Positions 57,344-64,000 of a DNA stretch of 64,000 nt are shown here, in pieces. The notes beneath the pieces were generated by a model that had not been told where the DNA came from, did not search any database, and saw only the letters and a program-made list of their open reading frames with translations. Source of the DNA: Myroides guanonis (GTDB taxonomy: Bacteria; Bacteroidota; Bacteroidia; Flavobacteriales; Flavobacteriaceae); NCBI RefSeq assembly GCF_900114085.1, contig NZ_FORU01000003.1, forward strand, positions 62,001-126,000, given 5' to 3'. Every line of letters starts with the position of its first letter. Positions within the stretch are counted from its first letter, which is position 1. Both the position numbers and the translations under genes were made by a program.

Positions 57344-58312
57344 ATGATGAAAAAATACGATGTTATTATTATTGGAGCTGGCCCAATTGGTTTGGCTTGT
57401 GGTCTGGAAGCGAAAAGCAAAGGTTTGGACTATTTGATAATTGAAAAAGGATGTTTGGTGAATTCTATTTACAACTACCCTGTTAACATGCAATTCTTTT
57501 CTTCCTCGGAACGACTCGAATTAGACAACATCCCTTTTATTTCTACTGAGAAAAAACCGCGAAGAAACGAAGCTTTGGAATACTATAGAAGAATAGCATT
57601 TCATGCCGAATTAAACATACGTCTTTTTGAAACAGTAATGGATGTACAAAAAGAATCCAACACTTTTAACATACAAACCTCGAAGAACAGCTATACTGCA
57701 CAAAATGTTGTGATTGCAACTGGTTTTTATGACTTACCAAACCTGATGCATATTCCAGGTGAATCCCTGCCTAAAGTGAGTCATTACTACAATGACCCTC
57801 ATTATTATGCAGGTATGAAAGTAGTAGTTGTGGGAGCTAGTAACTCTTCTGTAGATGCCGCTTTAGAATGTTACAGAAAAGGAGCAGATGTAACAATGGT
57901 AGTTCGCAACGATAGCATAGGAGAAACCGTAAAATATTGGGTAAAACCCGACATAGAAAACCGTATTGCAGAGGGTAGTATCGCTGTGTTTTTCAACAGC
58001 TGTTTATCGGATATTAAAGAAGATTGTGTCATAATAGAAACTGAAACCGAAACGGTGACACTTGAAAATGATTTTGTTTTAGCTCTAACTGGATATAGAC
58101 CTAATTTCGGTTTTTTAAAACAATTGGGAATTGAAATAGCTGACGAAGAAACGCAAACTCCGACCTATAACAAAGACACTATGGAGACCAATATCCCAAA
58201 TCTTTACCTAGCAGGTGTTGTATGTGGCGGATTAAACACTCACCTTTGGTTTATTGAAAATTCACGCGTTCACGCAAAGCAAATTATAGGTCATATTACA
58301 ACTAAAGGATAA
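57344..58312 (+). CDS. ypdA: YpdA family putative bacillithiol disulfide reductase
   Basis: NADPH-dependent flavoprotein of the thioredoxin-reductase fold, 322 residues from the first ATG at 57344 (MMKKYDVIIIG). FAD site GAGPIGLACG near residue 11, NAD(P)H site VVVVGASNSSVDAA near 168, and a closing LYLAGVVCGGLNTHLWFIEN typical of YpdA. The CxxC redox pair of thioredoxin reductase is absent, as in the YpdA group, which reduces bacillithiol disulfide. Its stop directly abuts that of the convergent Fur-family gene. Confidence 0.85.
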   Translation: MMKKYDVIIIGAGPIGLACGLEAKSKGLDYLIIEKGCLVNSIYNYPVNMQFFSSSERLELDNIPFISTEKKPRRNEALEYYRRIAFHAELNIRLFETVMDVQKESNTFNIQTSKNSYTAQNVVIATGFYDLPNLMHIPGESLPKVSHYYNDPHYYAGMKVVVVGASNSSVDAALECYRKGADVTMVVRNDSIGETVKYWVKPDIENRIAEGSIAVFFNSCLSDIKEDCVIIETETETVTLENDFVLALTGYRPNFGFLKQLGIEIADEETQTPTYNKDTMETNIPNLYLAGVVCGGLNTHLWFIENSRVHAKQIIGHITTKG

Positions 58313-58744
58313 TCAAGAAAAGCAGTCTTCACAAACTCCTTTTATAGTAACTTCCACATCGTCTACATGAAAACCTTTAGGTATTTCTACTTCAGGTATT
58401 GAAAACTGTGTCAAGCAAATGGTTTTCTGGCAAACCCTACATATGAAGTGAAGGTGGGTGTCCCGATGTTTGGTTTCATCACAATCCTCTGAACACAGTG
58501 CATATTGTGTAACGTTACCTGTAACTATTGTATGAATTAGTCCCTTTTGTTCAAAAGTTTTCAGTGTCCTATAAATAGTCACTCTATCTGATTGTTCAAA
58601 GCTGCCTTCGATATCAGAAAAAGTTACTGCTTCGCTTTTTTGCTTTAACGCATCTAAAACCAGCAAACGCATAGCTGTTGGATTGATATTTTTAGCAAGT
58701 AAATCTTGCTCTAAATCTGCAATATTCTTCGGATTCTGATACAT
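58313..58744 (-). CDS. Fur family transcriptional regulator
   Basis: A 143-residue ferric-uptake-type repressor. N-terminal winged helix (about 20-85, VTIYRTLKTFEQKGLIH) and metal domain with HLHFICRVCQKTICL and a C-terminal CEDC, giving a structural zinc site of two CxxC pairs. Whether it senses iron, zinc or peroxide cannot be told; the CxxC pair and DTHLHF suggest Fur/Zur rather than PerR. It faces ypdA end to end with no space and is divergent from the aromatic amino-acid permease. Confidence 0.9.
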   Translation of the reverse strand: MYQNPKNIADLEQDLLAKNINPTAMRLLVLDALKQKSEAVTFSDIEGSFEQSDRVTIYRTLKTFEQKGLIHTIVTGNVTQYALCSEDCDETKHRDTHLHFICRVCQKTICLTQFSIPEVEIPKGFHVDDVEVTIKGVCEDCFS

Positions 58745-58930
58745 AACTAAAATTATTAACCCTAAATTAAATCAACTGATTTCTACGAAGATACGAAATA
58801 TATTTTTTATTTAACACTAAAGTGACTATTCCAAAGTGCAAATAAAAAAATCGAGATTTTAAACATAAACACTTATTATATTTCAATCATAGCACAGTTT
58901 TAGAGTCTTTTTAAAAAGATTAAATCACCT

Positions 58931-58952
58931 TTTGAATAGTTATTTATTCAAA
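58931..58952. promoter_or_regulatory. inverted repeat upstream of the permease genes, candidate operator
   Basis: TTTGAATA, six bases, TATTCAAA, a perfect 8-6-8 inverted repeat ending eight bases upstream of the -7 box TATCTTTA (58961-58968). Confidence 0.45.
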
Positions 58953-58960
58953 TTAAAAAC

Positions 58961-58968
58961 TATCTTTA
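58961..58968 (+). promoter_or_regulatory. -7 box of the permease genes
   Basis: TATCTTTA (one mismatch to TAnnTTTG), 31 bases upstream of the GTG start; no well-spaced -33 box. Confidence 0.4.
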
Positions 58969-58999
58969 AACGGACAATAAGCATAAAATAAATTCTATA

Positions 59000-60205
59000 G
59001 TGAATAGTAAAATACTAGGCAGCATATTGATTGTTGCAGGAACTGCCATCGGCGGTGGTATGTTAGCCATGCCCATTATATCTGCTGGTGTAGGTTTTGG
59101 AGGCATAACTTTATTAATGATACTAATATGGATAACCATGTGTTATACAGCAATTTTATTGGTTGAAGCCTATAAATATAGTGATCCAGATGAAGGCCTA
59201 AACACCATTACTTTTAAATATTTAGGTAAAATTGGTTCTGTTATTACGGGTATTAGTATGTTAACCTTAATGTATGCTTTAGTAAGTGCTTACATAGCTG
59301 GTGGCAGTGACATATTGAGACTAAATGCGTTTACTATTTTCGGCATCACAATTTCCCCGCAAGCAGCTGCTTTAATCTTCACTTTACTATTTGGAGGAGT
59401 TGTAAGTCTTGGTGCTCGTGTCGTTGATATTTGTACAAAATGGATTTTTGTGATTAAATTAATATTCTTACTCTTAGTGATTCTGAGCATGATTCCCTTT
59501 GTAAAACTGGATAATTTAGCTCAAATGCCAACCGAAAGACTACTTATATTCACATCTATTCCTGTAATATTTACTTCTTTTGGGTTCCATATAGTGGTAC
59601 CTAGTTTAGTTCGCTACCTCAACGGCAACACCAAACACTTAAAAATTGCTTTTATAGGAGGAAGTCTATTACCTTTAATTGTCTATATTCTCTGGCAAAT
59701 TTCAATACTAGGCAGTATTGAACCTGCTATTTTTAATTCAATTTTAAATGAAAACACCGGACTTCAAGGAATGTTAAAAGCCGTAGAAAGTGTTTCCGAC
59801 TCTAAGAGTATTAGCATTCCAGTAAACGTATTTACAATCGCAGCTATTCTAACTTCTTTTTTGGGAGTAGCATTAGCTCTTTATGACTATATTCGAGACC
59901 TATGTAAGAAGAGAAGTGGACTAAAGAGACCTATTTCCATTTCATTCATCACCTTTATTCCACCCCTGATTTTCGCTTTATATTATCCAGATGGTTTTAT
60001 TATCGCATTGGGATACGCAGCTGTTTCCGTTGCTATTACTTCGTTATTCCTACCAGTATTTATTTACATTAAAGCAGAAAAATCTCAAGGAAACAACATT
60101 TCGTTTTTAAGAAAATTGAGTTTTGTACCAATTTTTATTTTAGGAATACTAATTTTAGTTATTCAAACCCTCATATCCATTGGTGAATTACCTAATATAG
60201 GTTAA
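59000..60205 (+). CDS. aromatic amino acid permease (HAAAP family), first copy
   Basis: Inner-membrane permease of the tyrosine/tryptophan transporter family (TyrP/Mtr-like), 401 residues with about eleven helices. The signature GTAIGGGMLAMPI at 14-26 and the YYPDGFIIALGYA segment near the end fit well. The start is a GTG. A paralogue follows 22 bases later and shares long stretches of sequence, so the two arose by tandem duplication. Substrate could be tyrosine, tryptophan or both. Confidence 0.88.
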   Translation: MNSKILGSILIVAGTAIGGGMLAMPIISAGVGFGGITLLMILIWITMCYTAILLVEAYKYSDPDEGLNTITFKYLGKIGSVITGISMLTLMYALVSAYIAGGSDILRLNAFTIFGITISPQAAALIFTLLFGGVVSLGARVVDICTKWIFVIKLIFLLLVILSMIPFVKLDNLAQMPTERLLIFTSIPVIFTSFGFHIVVPSLVRYLNGNTKHLKIAFIGGSLLPLIVYILWQISILGSIEPAIFNSILNENTGLQGMLKAVESVSDSKSISIPVNVFTIAAILTSFLGVALALYDYIRDLCKKRSGLKRPISISFITFIPPLIFALYYPDGFIIALGYAAVSVAITSLFLPVFIYIKAEKSQGNNISFLRKLSFVPIFILGILILVIQTLISIGELPNIG

Positions 60206-60227
60206 TACCTACGCTAAACACAAAACA

Positions 60228-61427
60228 ATGAATCGAATTATAGGAAGTATACTAATTGTAGCAGGAACCACTATCGGGGCTGGAATGTTGGCTATGCCTA
60301 TCATCTCAGCAAATGTAGGTTTTGGAACTATGACCCTTATTCTATGCTCTATATGGTTAGCTATGTGTTATACTTCTATGATTTTGGTTGATGTTTACAA
60401 GTACAATAAACCAGAGGACGGATTAAACACACTTACAAAAAAATATTTAGGTAAAGGAGGTGCGGTTATAACAGCTATTAGTATGCTTACCCTTATGTAT
60501 GCTTTAGTAAGCGCTTATATAACTGGAGGTGGCGATATCCTTAGAACTAGTCTAGAACAGTGGTTAGGAATTACCCTAGACCCAAAATGGAGCGGACTGG
60601 TCTTTGCCCTAGTCTTTGGTGGTATCATCAGTTTAGGTACTCGAGTAGTAGACATGGGAACCAAAGTTGTTTTTACTATAAAATTGATTTTTCTCTTTTT
60701 TGTTATTCTTTTTCTAAGTTCTCATGTGAAAACAGAGAATCTTTTACAACTACCTAGTAACGGTCTAATTGTTCTTTCTACCATTCCTATTATTTTCACT
60801 TCTTTTGGTTTTTATGTAGTCATTCCTAGCTTGGTTCAATACCTACATGGAGACTCAAAAAAACTAAAGTTCGTGTTTATAACAGGGAGTGCTATACCTC
60901 TATTCATTTATCTCATTTGGGAATTGGCTGTATTGGGAAGTATCGACAATACTGCGTTTGCTGCTATACTTCAAAACAACTCTGGACTTGAAGGCTTGTT
61001 ATTAGCTATTAGAGAAATTCAAGAAAGCAGTTTTATACGAATCGCTATGAATATTTTTGCAGCTGCTGCTATTCTAACTTCTTTTTGGGGCGTTACTTTA
61101 TCGCTTTACCATTACATTAAAGATCTAGCTAAGAACAAACCAACTATAAAGAAGTCTTCTACTTCATTAGTACTAACTTTTTTACCTCCGTTAATCTTTG
61201 CTTTATTCTATCCTGATGGTTTTATAATCGCATTGGGTTATGCTTCAATTTCTTTGGTTGTCTTAGCCCTAATCATGCCTATGTTGATGTTACAAAAAGC
61301 ACAAAAACAAGCAGGTATAGAAGGTAGTATTCGTCAAAAAATTATATTTACATCCTTATGGATTCTCTCTTTTAGTATCATCGCGCTACAAATCTTAATG
61401 AGTTTGGAGATTATTCCGTCTATGTAG
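60228..61427 (+). CDS. aromatic amino acid permease (HAAAP family), second copy
   Basis: A 399-residue paralogue of the preceding permease: GTTIGAGMLAMPI, SMLTLMYALVSAYI and FYPDGFIIALGYA are shared with it almost residue for residue. The start is ATG and the two genes form one unit ending in a strong terminator. Differences are concentrated in loops and the C-terminal third, which may reflect different substrate preference. Confidence 0.88.
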   Translation: MNRIIGSILIVAGTTIGAGMLAMPIISANVGFGTMTLILCSIWLAMCYTSMILVDVYKYNKPEDGLNTLTKKYLGKGGAVITAISMLTLMYALVSAYITGGGDILRTSLEQWLGITLDPKWSGLVFALVFGGIISLGTRVVDMGTKVVFTIKLIFLFFVILFLSSHVKTENLLQLPSNGLIVLSTIPIIFTSFGFYVVIPSLVQYLHGDSKKLKFVFITGSAIPLFIYLIWELAVLGSIDNTAFAAILQNNSGLEGLLLAIREIQESSFIRIAMNIFAAAAILTSFWGVTLSLYHYIKDLAKNKPTIKKSSTSLVLTFLPPLIFALFYPDGFIIALGYASISLVVLALIMPMLMLQKAQKQAGIEGSIRQKIIFTSLWILSFSIIALQILMSLEIIPSM

Positions 61428-61470
61428 CATTGAGTCTAAAATAACAGAAAACAAATCTATTCCAAAAACA

Positions 61471-61495
61471 AAAAAAGGCTATATAGCCTTTTTTT
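61471..61495. terminator. bidirectional terminator
   Basis: AAAAAAGGCTAT followed directly by its complement and T-run, between the permease pair and tcdA. Confidence 0.8.
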
Positions 61496-61497
61496 AC

Positions 61498-62217
61498 TTA
61501 CTCTCTTGTTAACAAATAGCGAACCACGTGTTCCGCGGCATGCAAGCCAAATAATCCAGGAATCCAACTATTGGTCCCGAAAAAAGACTTCTTATAATTT
61601 TTACCATCTGTCATTTTCAAACTAGTCACATCTGGAACTTCTGTAGAAAAAACAGCTTTTACTCCAGAAGATATTCCTTCTTTCTTCAATCGCTTTCTAA
61701 TTTGTTTCGCCAACGGACATACTTCTGTTTTACTAATATCCTTTACAACGACCTTACTCGCTAAGAACTTTCCTCCTGCTCCCATTCCGCTAATAACTTT
61801 TACTTTTTTGCGCTTAGCAGCAAGGATTAAATTTACTTTTGGTGTTATACTGTCAATACAATCCAACACATAATCAAAGTCTGATGTAACGATTTCATGA
61901 GCACGCTCTGGTGAGATGAACTCTTCAATACGCGTTAAATTCAATTCAGGATTAATATCCATTAATCTATCACCAACCACTTTTACTTTAGGTTGATCAA
62001 TTGTAGAATGTAACGCAGGTAATTGCCTATTAATATTAGTTATATCAACTGTATCTCCATCAACTATGGTCAGATTACCAATTCCAGCTCTTGTTAAAAA
62101 CTCTGCTGCAAAAGATCCTACTCCTCCTAAACCAACAATTAAAATATTGGCGTTTTTTAATTTCTCAAGTCCTTCTTCTTTAAAAAGTAAGGCTGCTCGT
62201 TCCTGCCATTGACTCAT
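61498..62217 (-). CDS. tcdA: tRNA threonylcarbamoyladenosine dehydratase (TcdA)
   Basis: E1-like ATP-dependent enzyme that cyclises t6A37 to ct6A in ANN-reading tRNAs. A 239-residue ThiF/MoeB-fold protein with the ATP site GLGGVGS (29-35), DGDTVDITNINRQ, and YVLDCIDSI. The C-terminal half with CPLAKQIRKRLKKEGI fits TcdA rather than MoeB. Its ATG overlaps the tatD stop (ATGA), so the two are translationally coupled; it is last in valS-tatD-tcdA. Confidence 0.9.
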   Translation of the reverse strand: MSQWQERAALLFKEEGLEKLKNANILIVGLGGVGSFAAEFLTRAGIGNLTIVDGDTVDITNINRQLPALHSTIDQPKVKVVGDRLMDINPELNLTRIEEFISPERAHEIVTSDFDYVLDCIDSITPKVNLILAAKRKKVKVISGMGAGGKFLASKVVVKDISKTEVCPLAKQIRKRLKKEGISSGVKAVFSTEVPDVTSLKMTDGKNYKKSFFGTNSWIPGLFGLHAAEHVVRYLLTRE

Positions 62218-62885
62218 TTAATAACTTTTTGTAATGATTCTGAAAACCCAAAAACAACTTGGGCATTTTTATTTATTTGTATTTCTATATCCAACACACT
62301 TAATCCTACTATTTCGCTTGCCTTAGCATACACCTCTTCTATAGTTTCTTCCATAGTATCTGTTTCCAAAAAAATACGTTCTAAAGGCATTGCTTTAAAA
62401 ACTTCACTTAATTCAGGATTTCTCAATAAATATTTTCCGAAAGACAAATAGCAACCTTCTTTTAACAACATAGTAGCTACTTGTTTGTTCTTAGAAAAAC
62501 CATGAAAGATAAGAGGTACCGAAATACGATTTTTCTTTTTCAACTCCACAACTTCCTGAAATGCAGCAACACAATGCACAATTACTGGTTTTCTATGCTT
62601 TTCTGCTAAGAGTAATTGCTTCTCAAAAACAGCTATTTGAAGATCCCAAGGAACTTCTGTTCGCTTGTCTAGCCCACATTCTCCCAAAGCCAAAGCGTTG
62701 TCTTGTTGTAGGTACTCGTCTATTAGTTTAAGTTCATTCTCTTGCTCGTCCTTATCAACGTACCACGGGTGAATCCCTACAGAAAAAAAAGAAGCCGAAA
62801 AATCAAACTCCCTTGGATACTGATTTACAATATCCACCGTATGTTGATTTTTCGACTTCTGATGTGTATGAAGATTAATTTTCAT
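62214..62885 (-). CDS. TatD family metal-dependent hydrolase
   Basis: A 223-residue TIM-barrel hydrolase, shorter than the 260-residue E. coli TatD but with the metal ligands in place: HTHQ near residue 6, GECGLD, VIVHC, FHGFS and LETD. Members are 3'-exonucleases or DNases. Second gene of the valS-tatD-tcdA unit: nine bases after valS and overlapping tcdA by four. Confidence 0.86.
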   Translation of the reverse strand: MKINLHTHQKSKNQHTVDIVNQYPREFDFSASFFSVGIHPWYVDKDEQENELKLIDEYLQQDNALALGECGLDKRTEVPWDLQIAVFEKQLLLAEKHRKPVIVHCVAAFQEVVELKKKNRISVPLIFHGFSKNKQVATMLLKEGCYLSFGKYLLRNPELSEVFKAMPLERIFLETDTMEETIEEVYAKASEIVGLSVLDIEIQINKNAQVVFGFSESLQKVIK

Positions 62886-62894
62886 TGAAAATTA

Positions 62895-64000
62895 TTATTT
62901 CAAGCCTTGCAAACTTTGTTCAATGGTTGCGATTTTAGAAAGCGCATCTGCTTCTTTCTTGCGTTCATTCTCAATTACTTTTTCTGGCGCTCCACTTACA
63001 AACTTCTCATTAGAAAGTTTTCCTTGTACAGATTTTAAAAATCCTTTCAAGTACTTTAATTCTTCTTCCAGTTTTTCTATTTCCTCTTCAATATTTACTG
63101 AACCTGAAATAGGAATGAAATACTCATTAGATTTCACTCTATAAGATAATGCACCTGCTACTTGTTCAGTTACGTATTCGATAGCCTCAACATTACCTAA
63201 CTTCTGAATTACGCAATCAAAAATCTTAGAACTCCCTTCGTGATTGATTACTTTTAATTCTATAACCTCCTTAAAAGGAATATTTTTATCTTTTCTAATC
63301 GTACGAATACCCGAAATTACTTCAGATGCAAATTCAAAAGAAGCGATGATAGCAGTATCAACGGTTTTAATTTCTGGCCAAGTAGAAACGATTAGAGCTT
63401 CTTCTTTAGAACGCGTTGCAATATGTTGCCATATTTCTTCTGATAAGAAAGGCATAAACGGATGAAGCAACTTTAAGTTAGCTTCTAACAATTCAATCGC
63501 CTTTGCATAGGTTACTGAATCTATTGGTTGTTGATATCCTGGTTTAATCATTTCTAAGAACCATGAACAGAAATCATCCCACACCAATTTATAAATCGTC
63601 ATTAAAGCATCTGAAATACGATATTTTTCAAAATGGTCTTCAATTTCTACTAATGCTTTCTGAAGTTTTGCTTCATACCATTCCACCGCTATTTTTGCAG
63701 ATTCTGGTTGTGCAATAGTTTCTGAAACTTCCCATCCTTTAATCAATCTGAAAGCGTTCCATACTTTACTCGTAAACGACTTTCCTTGATTACACATTTC
63801 TTCATCAAACAAAATGTCGTTTCCAGCCGAAGCACTTAACAACAATCCAACTCGCACCCCATCTGCGCCAAATTTCTCAATTAAGTCTAACGGATCTGGT
63901 GAATTCCCCAGTGATTTTGACATCTTTCTGCGTTGTGCGTCACGAACAATTCCCGTAAAATAAACATTTGAAAAAGGTTTCTTACCTGTATATTCATAAC
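62895..64000 (-). CDS. valS: valyl-tRNA synthetase, C-terminal part (5' end outside window)
   Basis: The frame stays open to the right edge: upstream of the internal Met, codons read GIVRDAQRRKMSKSLGNS, carrying the KMSKS catalytic loop, so this is an internal piece and not a start. Downstream come the anticodon-binding helical domain (WYEAKLQKALVEIE, KLVWDDFCSWFLE) and a C-terminal coiled coil (about 60 residues, EEEIEKLEEELKYLKG) typical of ValRS. About 368 residues are visible, roughly the last two fifths of the enzyme. It heads a unit with tatD and tcdA. Confidence 0.95.
   Translation of the reverse strand, partial: YEYTGKKPFSNVYFTGIVRDAQRRKMSKSLGNSPDPLDLIEKFGADGVRVGLLLSASAGNDILFDEEMCNQGKSFTSKVWNAFRLIKGWEVSETIAQPESAKIAVEWYEAKLQKALVEIEDHFEKYRISDALMTIYKLVWDDFCSWFLEMIKPGYQQPIDSVTYAKAIELLEANLKLLHPFMPFLSEEIWQHIATRSKEEALIVSTWPEIKTVDTAIIASFEFASEVISGIRTIRKDKNIPFKEVIELKVINHEGSSKIFDCVIQKLGNVEAIEYVTEQVAGALSYRVKSNEYFIPISGSVNIEEEIEKLEEELKYLKGFLKSVQGKLSNEKFVSGAPEKVIENERKKEADALSKIATIEQSLQGLK

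Overview
The window comes from the chromosome of a low-GC member of the Flavobacteriaceae (Bacteroidota), close to Flavobacterium or Myroides; the genus is not certain. The evidence is a T/A-rich composition, start codons without Shine-Dalgarno sequences, many promoter boxes of the Bacteroidota type (TTTG, about 19 bases, TAnnTTTG), and marker genes of the group: Bacteroidota-type RpoZ, PorD/DUF4835, a TonB receptor with a DUF4249 partner, OmpW, BamD, and a YpdA-like reductase that suggests bacillithiol use. Almost everything is housekeeping or envelope biology. I see no prophage, transposase, CRISPR array or defence island.

Layout. 1-6.3 kb: a sodium:solute symporter cut by the left edge, a CoA-binding protein, OmpW behind an FNR-like box, a MATE exporter and a His-rich zinc/cadmium-type P-type ATPase. 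6.3-10.8 kb: a truncated ECF sigma remnant, peptide deformylase and a giant AsmA-like protein. 10.8-12.8 kb: gene-poor DNA with one small secreted protein, then tRNA genes Ser-Pro-Arg. 12.8-15.8 kb: thiolase, an NlpC/P60 hydrolase, tRNA-Leu and two tandem tRNA-Thr genes, one with a damaged acceptor arm. 15.8-20.8 kb: ManA, QueD, Idi and RecQ with two small conserved proteins. 20.8-23.4 kb: a coupled kdsD-tatC-lptB operon for lipid A/Kdo supply, Tat export and LPS transport. 23.9-27.1 kb: an isolated Wza/Wzc polysaccharide-export pair. 27.3-35.8 kb: monomeric isocitrate dehydrogenase, a TonB receptor with DUF4249 lipoprotein, and an aspartase-asparaginase module that turns asparagine into fumarate.

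35.8-47.5 kb is a long minus-strand run: fabI and fabV (two different enoyl reductases side by side behind a consensus promoter and a palindrome), recN, porD, coaBC, rpoZ, bamD, ferritin, dapA, a DUF6913 protein, ligA and a DUF6495-like protein. 47.6-54.6 kb carries rplI-rpsR-rpsF, priA, a DUF2147 protein, a YihY-family membrane protein, nadC and a PfpI-family protein. 54.7-58.7 kb has a lipoprotein and an azurin with matching promoters, an unrecognised 241-residue protein beside an AT-rich inverted repeat, and ypdA convergent with a Fur-family regulator. 59-61.5 kb has two tandem aromatic amino-acid permeases. The right end is a valS-tatD-tcdA operon, with valS cut by the edge.

The points most worth a second look are the regulated-looking fabV-fabI unit, the FNR-like box at about -41 of ompW, the RecQ that lacks its zinc cysteines, the orphan Wza/Wzc pair with a hexanucleotide-encoded tyrosine tail, and the tRNA-Thr duplication. 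I found no convincing previously undescribed multi-gene system.
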